Part shown: positions 54,478 to 63,572 of the stretch, piece after piece
Numbering within the stretch: the stretch's first letter is position 1
How the letters are laid out: the number at the start of each line of letters is the position of its first letter
Assembly (NCBI RefSeq): GCF_013177675.1
Contig: NZ_CP042652.1
Coordinates: forward strand, 1,178,001 to 1,242,000
Length of the DNA stretch: 64,000 bases
Source of the DNA: Arcobacter acticola
Lineage (GTDB): Bacteria; Campylobacterota; Campylobacteria; Campylobacterales; Arcobacteraceae
Direction: 5' to 3'
Position numbers and translations under genes: made by a program
Notes under the pieces: model-generated
Told to the model about the DNA's origin: nothing
The model's database searches: none
The model's input: only the letters and a program-made list of their open reading frames with translations

Positions 54478-54527
54478 CTCCCGGTCTCTATGAAAATAAG
54501 CTTGCGTTTTTTCATAGAGACCGGGAG
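54478..54527. repeat. 19-bp perfect hairpin in a GC-rich patch
   Basis: Left arm CTCCCGGTCTCTATGAAAA (54478-54496), 12-nt loop, right arm its exact complement (54509-54527). The arms are followed by no T run, so a terminator is unlikely. Confidence 0.8.
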
Positions 54528-54639
54528 ACGTGTCTTGCGGAAATTTTTTTATAGAAAGCCCATCCTATAGGGTATGTGAGGTTACTATAAAAAATACGAT
54601 ATCAAAAAAGATGCTTAAAATCTTCGATAATATCAGGCT

Positions 54640-54669
54640 TTTAAAGCTTTACGCACGTAAAGCTTTAAA
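54640..54669. repeat. 14-bp perfect palindrome
   Basis: TTTAAAGCTTTACG, two bases, then its exact complement. Lies 112 bp after the large hairpin. Confidence 0.8.
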
Positions 54670-55269
54670 TACGACTTTTTTATGCCTTTTTAAAGAAATT
54701 TCAAAATTCTTTTCTAAAACTCGTTTTTTTTCAATTACTCTCCTATAACAAAGTATAGAGATAAGAAATCTCTTAACTTTCAAAGGTATGAATATGAATA
54801 TTAACAAATATAAAAAACTATTAAAAGCTTTACAGAATTGAAGCTTTTCCAACAATTAAAAAAGAAACATACCTTAAATACAATCAATTATTAAATTCTA
54901 ATCAGATTATACGGTGCTGTTATTAACGCAGTCTTTTTACTATTAATGCTTACTTTCTAGTAAGTTTTATGTAGTCATTATTTTTTTTCGTAATTTCTTT
55001 TTCTAAAAAGTAAATTACATTGCTTAACATTTCTACTGCTTTAATTGTCTTACAAAAACATTTCACTTCTTTAATAATTATCTTATTAAAAAGACACTAC
55101 TTCCTCTCTAGGATATCAAGAATATTTTATTTAAATAATTTAATTATTCAATAAAAAAGAATTAGTAAAAAGATTTTTCTTAAATTTTTTTATATGATTC
55201 TGAAAATCCAATAAAGGAGGTAAAAAAAATTAGTAAAAATTAAACAAAATTAAATAAGGGGGAACTAAA

Positions 55270-55647
55270 ATGAGTTTCAACAACACAAAAGTTAAAAGAC
55301 TAGCAAAGAATCTTGCTTTGTCTGAAGAACAAACAGTTTCATTGCTTTTAAAACAAGCAAAGTATTTAAAAGTAAGTGGAAATCTACTTTTAAAGAGTTA
55401 TGTAATTTTAAATGAATTAAAAACAGAATCTAATGAAAAACAAGCCCAAGAGCTTAAAGAAAAGAGTAGATATAAAACAAAAAATCTAATCATCTCCAAA
55501 TATATGGATGTGATTATTAAGTTATATCAAGAAGGAACAGGTGCTATAAATATTTCAAAATATTTAAAGTTAAATCACAAAGTAACTATTTCAAAAAGTG
55601 CAATAGATAACTTTTTAAAAACTAATGAGGTAAAAAGAAATGGCTAA
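55270..55647 (+). CDS. Small HTH-containing protein of the element
   Basis: A 125-residue protein with a strong ribosome site (GGGGGA 6 nt before the ATG). The C-terminal part (ISKYMDVIIKLYQEGTGAINISKYLKLNHKVTISKSAIDNFLKTN) looks like a resolvase-type HTH. The N-terminal part is helical and basic. Its stop overlaps the start of the recombinase gene by 8 nt, so the two are coupled; it is likely an accessory DNA-binding factor. Family not recognised. Confidence 0.65.
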   Translation: MSFNNTKVKRLAKNLALSEEQTVSLLLKQAKYLKVSGNLLLKSYVILNELKTESNEKQAQELKEKSRYKTKNLIISKYMDVIIKLYQEGTGAINISKYLKLNHKVTISKSAIDNFLKTNEVKRNG

Positions 55648-56491
55648 TTTAAAAGGAGCTAGCTTTGAAAAGCAAATAAAAGATATTCATCATAGGCTTT
55701 CAGCATTTGGTGAAAAAAGACATGGAAGAACAGATAAACAAACACATTCAAAAGCTTTATCAATAAAAAGAGCTGAAATGAGTAAAAGTTTTGCAGATTA
55801 CTGTTCTAATAAAGGCTTAGAAGGTAAACTAAATGAACATATGACTAATGAGACTGTAAAAGAGTTTTTAGATTATAGAACGCAAGATTTAGCAAAAAAC
55901 TCATGTGAAAACTATGTTAGAGCATTCTCTTCTATGTTAGAAGGCTTAGAAAAATCTAATGTTGATATGTTAGTTACAAAAGATGTATTTGAAGAAAAGA
56001 TGATGGAGATTAGAGAAATGCCTGATATTAATCCTATGGAAGGAAGAGCAATAAATGAAGCTGATAAATTAATAGATGCTTTGTATGAAAAAAGCTATGA
56101 AACAGCAGTTGTTGCTCAAACACAGTTAGAACTAGGGTTTAGAGTCTCTGAAGCCTTTGAAGTAGTTGAGAATATTGATAAGTATTATAATGATGGAAAA
56201 TTAATAGGAGTAATAGGAAAAGGAAATCATGAATATGATGCTAAAGATATTACTTCTTCATTACTTGAAAGAATTAAATTAGCTGATAATCTTCCAACAC
56301 AAAGAACTTATGCTAATCATTTAAAAGCTTATGATGTAAGCTCTCATGACTTTAGATATACATTTGTAAAAAATGAAGTTGAAAAAAGACTTGAACTAGG
56401 TCAAGAGTATAAACAGATTTTAAGTGATATCTCAAAAGAGATAAACCATTCAAGAGAAGAGATGACTAATTACTATTTGAAAAGAGTTTAA
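55640..56491 (+). CDS. Tyrosine recombinase-like protein
   Basis: A 283-residue protein with an N-terminal SAM-like, core-binding region (about 45-115) and a catalytic part whose residues can be followed: Arg in LELGFRVSEAFE, Lys in IGKGNHEY, the H-x-x-R of SSHDFRYTF, a further His in INHSREEM, and Tyr in TNYYLKRV. It is divergent from the second integrase in this element. It starts inside the previous gene's end. It may act on the palindromic region just upstream. Confidence 0.75.
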   Translation: MANLKGASFEKQIKDIHHRLSAFGEKRHGRTDKQTHSKALSIKRAEMSKSFADYCSNKGLEGKLNEHMTNETVKEFLDYRTQDLAKNSCENYVRAFSSMLEGLEKSNVDMLVTKDVFEEKMMEIREMPDINPMEGRAINEADKLIDALYEKSYETAVVAQTQLELGFRVSEAFEVVENIDKYYNDGKLIGVIGKGNHEYDAKDITSSLLERIKLADNLPTQRTYANHLKAYDVSSHDFRYTFVKNEVEKRLELGQEYKQILSDISKEINHSREEMTNYYLKRV

Positions 56492-56606
56492 TGATAGTAA
56501 TTAGCTTAAAAATCTTTGCATTTAATCATTAAAAAAGATTTTTTGCAAAGATTAGAATAATATAAAAAAACAGAAAGGAAAATTAATAGGAAAGGAGGAA
56601 TTTCCC

Positions 56607-56918
56607 ATGAATCTAAATATTGAAGCAGTAAATCAAATCCCACAAATTCTAGAAATAGTAAAAATTCTAAGTGAGAAAATAGAAAATAAAGTTGAAAAAA
56701 GATGGCTAAATGTTGCAGAAACTGCATATTATCTTGGCTATTCAAAAGACCATATACATAAACTAAAAACTGACCACCTTGTAGAAGGCAAACATTATCA
56801 TAAAAAAGCAGGAAGAGTGTTATTTGATAAGCTTGAACTAGATAAATGGGTGATTTCTTCTAAAAATATGCTAAATCCAAAAGAAATAGCTAATTTGGTT
56901 CTAAAGGATTTAATATGA
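56607..56918 (+). CDS. Excisionase-like HTH protein
   Basis: A 103-residue protein whose central part (RWLNVAETAYYLGYSKDHIHKLKTDHLVEGKHYHKKAGRVLFDKLELDKWV) is a MerR-like/HTH_17 DNA-binding domain typical of excisionases and small element regulators. An AGGAGG ribosome site lies upstream of the ATG. It sits between the recombinase and the integrase; 64 nt separate it from the integrase start. Confidence 0.8.
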   Translation: MNLNIEAVNQIPQILEIVKILSEKIENKVEKRWLNVAETAYYLGYSKDHIHKLKTDHLVEGKHYHKKAGRVLFDKLELDKWVISSKNMLNPKEIANLVLKDLI

Positions 56919-56982
56919 ATTCTACTAAAATTAACTCTATTGTTAGTAGTTGTTATTTTAAGGTGTTATCACAGGAGATAAC

Positions 56983-58059
56983 ATGGTTAAGATGACAGAA
57001 CCTAAACTTTACACAAGAGGAACAAAACTCTGGGTACGATTTAGTTTAAATGGTGAAGTGATTAAAAGGTCACTTAATATAGAAGATTCAAAAGCTAATA
57101 GAAAATTAGCAACAACACAAATAATTCCACAAATGCTCTTAAAAATGCATAGTGGAGAGTTCTTTGAAAACAAAATTGTTCCAACAGTAAAAGAGATGAT
57201 TGATATTAGTTTGAAGATGAATAGAGCTAGTAGGAAAGCTAATACTCATTCTTCATATAATTATGTTTTAAATAAACATGTAATTCCAGTATTAGGAAAT
57301 AGAAAAATTGATAGTATAAAAGCATCTGAACTTACTTTATGGCAAAATGACTTATTAAAAACTCTTTCTAATAAAGCAGTAATAAATGTTAGAATAGTAT
57401 TCAATGGTATATTTCAAGATGCATTAAGAGATGAGATTATTCAAAAAAATCCATTCTCAATAATTAAAGCTCCACAAAATATAGCTAAAAATGAAAATAT
57501 ACCTTTTTCAAAAGATGAAATATTTAAAATATTAGATGCAAGTCCAGATAAGATTAAATTGTTCTACGGAATAGGTTTTTTTACAGGAATGAGAACAGGC
57601 GAGATAACAGCTTTAAAGTGGTCTGACATTGATTTAGAAAATAAAGTAATACAAGTTAGAAGAACTAGAAATAAAGGGGTAGAAACAACCCCAAAAACAA
57701 AATCTAGTATTAGAGATGTTGATATACTCGATGTTCTTATTCCATATATTGAAAATCATTTAAAATATAAAATAGATGAGTCTGAATATGTATTTAATTC
57801 TAATTTGAATAAACCTTATCACTCAGCAATTAAGATTTCTACAACTTATTGGAAAAAGGTTTTAAAAGAACTTGAAATTCCATATAGAAATTTATATCAG
57901 ATGAGACATACCTTTGCAAGTATGATGATTGCAAGTGGAGAAGATATACTTTGGGTTTCATCAATGCTTGGTCACAAGAATGCAAATATTACTTTACAAG
58001 TATATGCAAAATATATAAAAAATGAGAAGAAATCAAGAGGAACTTTTTTACTAAACTAG
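56983..58059 (+). CDS. Phage-type site-specific integrase (tyrosine recombinase)
   Basis: A 358-residue integrase: N-terminal arm-binding region (residues about 5-60), core-binding domain about 65-160, catalytic domain with Arg in GMRTGEITALKW, Lys in TKSSIRDV, YQMRHTFASMM (Arg of the box II, with Tyr where many have His), LGHKNANITLQ (His) and the nucleophile in VYAKYI. GGAG precedes the ATG. The putative right attachment site begins 16 nt after the stop. Confidence 0.92.
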   Translation: MVKMTEPKLYTRGTKLWVRFSLNGEVIKRSLNIEDSKANRKLATTQIIPQMLLKMHSGEFFENKIVPTVKEMIDISLKMNRASRKANTHSSYNYVLNKHVIPVLGNRKIDSIKASELTLWQNDLLKTLSNKAVINVRIVFNGIFQDALRDEIIQKNPFSIIKAPQNIAKNENIPFSKDEIFKILDASPDKIKLFYGIGFFTGMRTGEITALKWSDIDLENKVIQVRRTRNKGVETTPKTKSSIRDVDILDVLIPYIENHLKYKIDESEYVFNSNLNKPYHSAIKISTTYWKKVLKELEIPYRNLYQMRHTFASMMIASGEDILWVSSMLGHKNANITLQVYAKYIKNEKKSRGTFLLN

Positions 58060-58075
58060 AACATTCTTGGTTCAG

Positions 58076-58093
58076 TTTTGGAACAATTTTAAA
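58076..58093. repeat. Putative right attachment repeat
   Basis: TTTTGGAACAATTTTAAA, matching 50841-50858 at 17 of 18 positions, immediately downstream of the integrase gene. Confidence 0.45.
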
Positions 58094-58127
58094 AATAGGT
58101 GTTTTAGAAGCCCTTATATTAAGGCTT

Positions 58128-59970
58128 TTAAGACAAAGGAAGCATAATTGTAAATTCAGCACCCTTATATTTTTGATTTTCATATTCATATTCACTATTT
58201 TTAACTTTGATCTCACCATTCATTCCATTTATTATTTGTTTACACATATAAAGACCTATACCTGTTCCTTCATAATCTTCTTTAGTAGTAAAATAAGGTT
58301 CAAATATCTTTTCTATAATATCAAGAGATATTCCTCCTGCATTATCTTTTATTTTAATTATATAATTTGAATCTTCTTTATATGAATCAATAAAAATGAA
58401 TTTTTTTTGATTTTTATCTAATTGAATAAATTCGTCTTTAGCATTTTTAAAAATATTTATTAAAACCTGTAAAAGTTCATTTCTATATCCATATATTTCA
58501 GTATTATCTATATTTTTAATAAATTGAATATTATTGTTTGTAAATTGAGGTAATATTAGCTTAATAGTATCTTCAAATATATCTAAAAATTTAAAGTTAA
58601 TTTTTGTTTTGTCAGATTTAAAAAAGTTCCTAAAATCATCAATTGTATGAGATAAATATTGTGCTGAATTATTAATATTATTCATTCCTTCAACTATTTC
58701 TTCATCATTTAAGCAATTCAACTCTTTTTGAATTTTTATTCCTGTGGATACTGTTGAAATAACTGATAAAGGTTGTTTCCATTGGTGAGCAATATTTGCT
58801 ATCATTTCTCCCATTATTGCCATTTTTGATTGTTGAACTAAAAGCCTTTCTTTTTTAATAGTATTATTTATTTCTTTTTTTATCTCTTTTTTGTAATTAT
58901 TAAACTTTTTTTCTATTATTTTAGAAATAAGAAGAGAAATTACAAGTAAGATTAAAGTTAGTAAAATACTTAAAAGTATAATATTATTAATTATAATTTC
59001 GTGCTCTTTTTTTAATTTTGCTTCTTTTTTATTAATTTTATTGTTTAACTCATCTAAATAAAAACCAGTACCAATCATCCAATCCCATTTATCAAGATAT
59101 CTAACATATGAAATTTTTTCTACATTTTTTAAGTTGCTACCAGGTTTTGATGATGCTAAGTATTGCACATAGCCTTGTTTGTTTTTTTCAGCATATTCAA
59201 ACATATCTTTAAGAAAATATTTTCCATTTGCATCTTTTAGATTGAATCCACTTGTACCTATTTTATTTTCATAAAAATGAGATAAATAATCTCCTTGTTT
59301 ATTGAAAATAAATATATAACTATTATCATCTAATCTTACTCCTTGGATTTTCTTAAGTAAATTATTTTGAATCTTTTTTTCAAAATCAACATAATATTCA
59401 CCTGTTCCAATTGCAAAGTTTAGGGGTTCAAAATATTTATAAAAACTAATCTTCTTATATGTTGTTTTATCATCTTTTGATTTATACCAATAATACTCAT
59501 CATAGGTTTCACTTTTGTTTTTGATGGTTTCAGTAACCTTTTTCATATATTGATAACCATTTATATCTTTATATTCTAAAAGACTTTGTCCTTCTATTTC
59601 TTTATTTAATGGTTGTAAAATTTTTACACCATTTATATCATCAATAAATATATATCCATTTCCTTCGTTATATAACATTCCTTCAAGGGCATATTTAATT
59701 GTTTTTAATGCATGATCGTTTCTGTTAATATTTTTATTGCTTAAGAATGTTGATTCCACATTATAAATATTACTTGCAATTTTATGTGCTTCATATACTC
59801 TTTCTTTTAAAAAAGCTTTTAAGTCTTCATCTGATTTCTTAATTTCATAGTTAATAGAATCAACAACTCTATCAATTTCATTTTTTATATGTAATTTTTC
59901 TTTATTTATAAATTCACTTTTAAATGTTTCTATTTCTTTATTTAAAGTTTCATCTTTTTGTTTTATTATT
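58128..59970 (-). pseudogene. Tandem-Cache histidine kinase, 3' part, split by IS4-family element
   Basis: This part encodes nearly the whole kinase: a long helix, two sCache_2-like modules (ending GTGEYYVDFEKKI and GTGFYLDELNNKI), a second membrane helix (IIINNIILLSILLTLILLVISLLI), HisKA-like box GEMIANIAHQWKQPLSVIS and HATPase with DNAGGIS and GTGIGLYMCK. The first 33-34 residues, with the first membrane helix, lie at 61451-61553 beyond the insertion. Removing the IS and one target copy restores an unbroken frame (TYTIIKQKDETLN). An open frame now extends into the IS to ATG 60032, so a soluble truncated protein might still be made. Confidence 0.88.
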
Positions 59971-61450
59971 CTCAACTTTCGCACATAGAAAATCATAAAT
60001 TCACTATATTCAAAAGCTTCATTAAACCCCATAAATAGACACTTTTAGCTATAATTGTTCACCACAAACATTAATATATAAGGGCTTTTTATGGGTATTG
60101 ACAATTTTATCGAAACTGCTATGAAGAGTGTGTTAAAGAATCCTATAGTTTTAGTTTTAAGAGATATAAATTTTAGCAGTATTTTAAAACAAAGTAATTT
60201 TATCAAGCGTGATGTAGGTGTGCCGCCGTATATGGTGATCTTACAATTTTTATATATGTTCCTTATTAATAAAAAGATCTCATCCTTTATGAAATATAGT
60301 AATGACAGTTTTAAGAAAGATGTTTATTATAGATTACTAAAAAATAGTAAATACAACTGGAGAAAATTATTGTTGCTCACATCCGTGAACTTAATCAATA
60401 AACTTTCATCATTGCAAAAGCCAACTGATACAAAAGTATTTATCATTGATGACACAGTTGAAATTAAGCGTGGAAAATATATAGAAGGCAGTTGTAAGAA
60501 TTTATGGAGCAATAAAGATAAAAGAGTAGTTAAGGGTTTAAATATTGTATCACTAAACTATAGTGATACTCATACCGATATGATGCTAGATTTTTCCATG
60601 AACTATAATAAAAATCAAATTATAGATTCTATTGATAATAAATATCACCATAGAAGCAATGCCTATAAACGAAGAATTGAAGGGAGAAACGGTAAAAATA
60701 TCCAAGCAATAAATATGCTAAAACGAGCTTTAAGTTCAGGAATATATGCAGACTATCTACTTGTCGATAGCTGGTATGCAAAACCAAATTTTATCAAAGA
60801 GGTTAGAGATAATGGTTTGGATACGATTGCAAGGGTTGCAAAAAGCAATAGAATCTGGCAGTTTAGTGGGAAATATAAAACACTTGAAGCTCTATATAAT
60901 CATGAAAAACAAAATAAAACTTCAAAACTTGGTAACTATAACTCCATCAAATACTCCTATGTTTCAACTATCACTACACATAAAACACTTGGAAGAGTAA
61001 AGATTGTATTTATAAGAACCAAAGAAAATCTAATACCAATATTTTCAACCAATATACATTTATCAGATTTAGAGATTATAAATACATACAAAAAACGGTG
61101 GAATATTGAGCAAGGATATAAAGACCTAAGGGAATACTTTCAATTCGGTAAAGAGGAAAACCGCATTTATGAAGCCCTAATAGCTAGAATCACTCTATCA
61201 TTCCTTGCATACAATTTAACAAGCTATATCAATCGTATCAATAATGAACCACAAACTTTAGGAAACTTATTCAAAGACTTAGAGTGTCAGCTTGAAACCC
61301 TTGCTATTTCAATGGAACTATTCCTAAAAATATTAGAAAACTTGCTCCAAACTACAGAAATTGTCAAGAGAAATAAAGATTTAGAGCTTATTATCAATGT
61401 TTTACGCATTCATACCAAAAAGCAACTTGGTTTTATGTGCGAAAGTTGAG
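59971..61450 (+). mobile_element. IS4-family insertion sequence, complete
   Basis: A 1,480-bp element with 17-bp perfect terminal inverted repeats (CTCAACTTTCGCACATA) and an 8-bp target duplication TTATTATT (59963-59970 and 61451-61458). The transposase runs almost to the right end, its stop lying in the inverted repeat. It disrupts the tandem-Cache kinase gene. Confidence 0.92.
60091..61449 (+). CDS. IS4-family transposase
   Basis: A 452-residue DDE transposase. Catalytic residues: Asp in VFIIDDTVEIKRG, Asp in YLLVDSWYAK, and Glu in the Y-R-E signature YKKRWNIEQGYKDLREYF, where the position usually held by Lys is Arg. The frame is intact, so the insertion may be recent. Confidence 0.9.
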   Translation: MGIDNFIETAMKSVLKNPIVLVLRDINFSSILKQSNFIKRDVGVPPYMVILQFLYMFLINKKISSFMKYSNDSFKKDVYYRLLKNSKYNWRKLLLLTSVNLINKLSSLQKPTDTKVFIIDDTVEIKRGKYIEGSCKNLWSNKDKRVVKGLNIVSLNYSDTHTDMMLDFSMNYNKNQIIDSIDNKYHHRSNAYKRRIEGRNGKNIQAINMLKRALSSGIYADYLLVDSWYAKPNFIKEVRDNGLDTIARVAKSNRIWQFSGKYKTLEALYNHEKQNKTSKLGNYNSIKYSYVSTITTHKTLGRVKIVFIRTKENLIPIFSTNIHLSDLEIINTYKKRWNIEQGYKDLREYFQFGKEENRIYEALIARITLSFLAYNLTSYINRINNEPQTLGNLFKDLECQLETLAISMELFLKILENLLQTTEIVKRNKDLELIINVLRIHTKKQLGFMCES

Positions 61451-61553
61451 TTATTATTGTATAAGTAATTAGAAATGGAAATATTAGAGTAGGTATAACT
61501 GCACCAAATCTAATAATTGTTAGTATTGTTTTTTCTCTATCGAATGTTTTCAT
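61451..61553 (-). pseudogene. Tandem-Cache histidine kinase, 5' fragment
   Basis: Begins at ATG 61553 with GGAG 7 nt upstream (MKTFDREKTILTIIRFGAVI) and carries the first membrane helix, then is cut by the IS4-family element. It belongs to the kinase at 58128-59970. Its promoter with box 5 is intact. Confidence 0.85.
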
Positions 61554-61577
61554 ATTTTCTCCGCACTAAATTGAGCG

Positions 61578-61609
61578 ATTATATTATAAAAGTGTATCAG
61601 AAAAGTATC
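61578..61609 (-). promoter_or_regulatory. Regulon box 5 and -10 upstream of the tandem-Cache kinase
   Basis: GATACTTTTCTGATACACTT (61609 down to 61590), 6 nt, then TATAAT (61583-61578). It fits entirely in the 62-nt gap between two kinase genes read in the same direction. Confidence 0.72.
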
Positions 61610-61615
61610 ATAATT

Positions 61616-62671
61616 TCAAATAAATAATTTAATAATAAAAGAAGTTCCATTTTTTTTGTTTTTAACGCTAATCTCTCCATTTAAATATTTCTCAACAATC
61701 ATCTTACAAATGTATAAACCCAAACCAGTACCATTTTTTTTCTCTTTTGTTGAAAAATATGGATTAAATATCTTATCAATAATATTCAAGTTTATTCCAC
61801 CTGCGTTGTCTTCTATTTCAATAATTTGAAAAGAAGATTCTTTTTGTGAAAAATTTATTGTGATTTGTGGATTTGAAATATTGTTTAAAACCAAAGCATC
61901 TTTTGCATTATTTAAGATATTTAAAATAACTTGTGTAAGGTCATTTTTATGTAAGTAGATTTTGTTTAGGGATTCTTTAGAGTTGATATTTACTTTTATT
62001 CCAAGAATATCAAAACTATTTTTGATTAAAGAGTAGCTATTATTTACAACTTCTTCTATTTTTACTAAATCTTTTTTTGAATCTTTTATTAAAAAATCTC
62101 TAAAATGATCAATTGTATTTGACATATATTGCACGTAGTTATTTATCTGAGTTAATTTTTCATCATAGGTATTTAAATCAATTCTTTTTAGATTATATTT
62201 TAGTTTTAATGTTGTTATAATAGAACCAACTGCAGATAATGGCTGTCTCCATTGGTGCGCTATTATTGAAACCATTTCACCCATAGCTGCAAGCTTTGAT
62301 TGCTCTAAAACTATTTTTTCATTTTTTTTGATTTCTGTTAAATCTAATATTGAAACCATTTTATAAGAAACATTATTTATATTTATATCTTTAATTTTTA
62401 TAATTGCAGGTATTACATCTGCATTTTTATTTAAAAGTGATATTTCTTGAAATATTTTGCTGTTATACTCTATGAATTTTTCTTTTGATGTTGGTATTAA
62501 TATTCCAATTGCAAGATTGCCTATAAGCTCTTTTTCATCTTCATAACATAAAATATCTATTAATGATCTATTTACATGTTTAATAAAACCATCTTCTATA
62601 ATCAAAATACCTTCAATTGTATTATCGGTTATTTCATGAATATCTGTAAAAAACTTATTATTATCACTCAT
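61616..62671 (-). CDS. PAS-domain histidine kinase
   Basis: A 351-residue cytoplasmic kinase: PAS about 10-115 (NTIEGILIIEDGFIKHVNRSLIDILCYED), short coiled coil, the H-box GEMVSIIAHQWRQPLSAVGS near residue 140, and HATPase with EDNAGGINL and GTGLGLYICK. No membrane helix. It is divergent from an OmpR-type regulator 81 nt away, its likely partner. Confidence 0.87.
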   Translation of the reverse strand: MSDNNKFFTDIHEITDNTIEGILIIEDGFIKHVNRSLIDILCYEDEKELIGNLAIGILIPTSKEKFIEYNSKIFQEISLLNKNADVIPAIIKIKDININNVSYKMVSILDLTEIKKNEKIVLEQSKLAAMGEMVSIIAHQWRQPLSAVGSIITTLKLKYNLKRIDLNTYDEKLTQINNYVQYMSNTIDHFRDFLIKDSKKDLVKIEEVVNNSYSLIKNSFDILGIKVNINSKESLNKIYLHKNDLTQVILNILNNAKDALVLNNISNPQITINFSQKESSFQIIEIEDNAGGINLNIIDKIFNPYFSTKEKKNGTGLGLYICKMIVEKYLNGEISVKNKKNGTSFIIKLFI

Positions 62672-62752
62672 ATTAAACTATTTCCAATTAAATTTATGTT
62701 TTATACATTATAATAGATTATATTAATTTTTATGTTTAAATAAGGCTGTTAA

Positions 62753-63499
62753 ATGCTAGATTATGCACTTTTAGAAAAATATTCAAAAGATATTTCCATA
62801 CTTTTTGTTGAAGATGATTTAAGTATAAGAACTGAAATAAAAGAGTTACTTGAAGAAATTTTTTCTATTGTTTATGTGGCAGTTGATGGAAAAGATGGAC
62901 TTGAGAAGTATTTAGATTTTTATAAAAAAAATAGTGTCTATTTTGATTTAGTTTTAAGTGATATACAAATGCCAAATATGGATGGTATTGAATTAATAAA
63001 GGCTATTTATAAAGAAAACTCTAATCAAAAAGTTCTAGTTTTATCAGCTCATAATGAAAGTGCATATTTAATGCAGTTGATTAATCTTGGTATTAGACAA
63101 TTTATTTTAAAACCCTTGGATTATAATAACTTTTTAGATGTAATTTTTAAAATAAACAAAGATATCTATTTTGAAAAAAATGAAGAAAAGATAAGTGCTT
63201 TAATAAAACTATCTGATACTCTGTTTTGGAATAAAAAAACTCAAGAATTAATAGATAATAATCAAGCTGTTAAACTAACAAAAAAAGAGTTGATTTTAAT
63301 CTCTTTACTTCTAAAATACCCAGAAAAAACAAATAATAATGAAGAAATAATATCATTGATGTGGGCTGATGATTTTGATAAAAATCCAGATATTACAAAT
63401 CTTAAAAATATAATCTCACGACTTAGAAAAAAAGTACCTTCTTTAAATATTGAAAATATCTATAGTTTTGGATACAAAATACATACTACCTTGGATTAA
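62753..63499 (+). CDS. OmpR-family response regulator, paralog of the 50-kb regulator
   Basis: A 248-residue regulator: receiver with LFVEDDLS, phospho-acceptor in LVLSDIQMPNMDGIE, LSAHNE, and KPLD; then a winged helix sharing LTKKEL, NLKNIISRLRKKVPSLNIENIYSFGYKI with the regulator at 49,933-50,649. The close match of the recognition region suggests both can read the same DNA box. It is divergent from the PAS kinase and followed by a lipoprotein gene that has box 6. Confidence 0.88.
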   Translation: MLDYALLEKYSKDISILFVEDDLSIRTEIKELLEEIFSIVYVAVDGKDGLEKYLDFYKKNSVYFDLVLSDIQMPNMDGIELIKAIYKENSNQKVLVLSAHNESAYLMQLINLGIRQFILKPLDYNNFLDVIFKINKDIYFEKNEEKISALIKLSDTLFWNKKTQELIDNNQAVKLTKKELILISLLLKYPEKTNNNEEIISLMWADDFDKNPDITNLKNIISRLRKKVPSLNIENIYSFGYKIHTTLD

Positions 63500-63511
63500 T
63501 ACTGCTTAAAT

Positions 63512-63543
63512 GATACTTTTGTAGTACTTTTCCTTGATATAGT
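63512..63543 (+). promoter_or_regulatory. Regulon box 6 and -10 upstream of the small lipoprotein
   Basis: GATACTTTTGTAGTACTTTT at 63512-63531, 6 nt, then TATAGT at 63538-63543. Identical to box 2. Confidence 0.72.
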
Positions 63544-63572
63544 TTATTTAACTTAAGAAAAAGGAGTATGTT

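Larger units (their letters stand above)
54209..55269. other. 1.06-kb non-coding stretch rich in palindromes
   Basis: No convincing gene on either strand. It holds a 19-bp perfect hairpin (54478-54527) in a locally GC-rich patch from about 54445 to 54545, a 14-bp perfect palindrome (54640-54669), and further AGCTTT-containing repeats near 54826-54848. Close to its right end AAAGGAGG at 55213-55220 looks like a strong ribosome site without an obvious start codon. The layout could fit a replication or transfer origin, or a structured RNA, of the surrounding element. Confidence 0.45.
50841..58093. mobile_element. Putative integrative element with tyrosine recombinases
   Basis: A 7.25-kb segment bounded by an 18-bp direct repeat with one mismatch (TTTTGGAACATTTTTAAA at 50841-50858; the copy at 58076-58093 has A at position 11). 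The integrase gene ends 16 nt before the right repeat, the usual place for an attachment site. Contents: HTH protein, MBOAT/SGNH pair, a palindrome-rich non-coding region, a small HTH protein, a recombinase, an excisionase-like protein and the integrase. The repeats are AT-rich and a similar word occurs near 12.2 kb, so the boundaries are tentative. No tRNA gene is adjacent. Confidence 0.5.

Noticed and set aside
54530-54748. A 72-codon plus-strand frame and an overlapping 68-codon minus-strand frame in the non-coding stretch
   Set aside because: Both run through the palindromes, lack ribosome sites and have no protein-like composition.
58060-58130. tRNA gene as integration target of the integrase
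   Set aside because: No cloverleaf-like sequence was found next to either putative attachment repeat.
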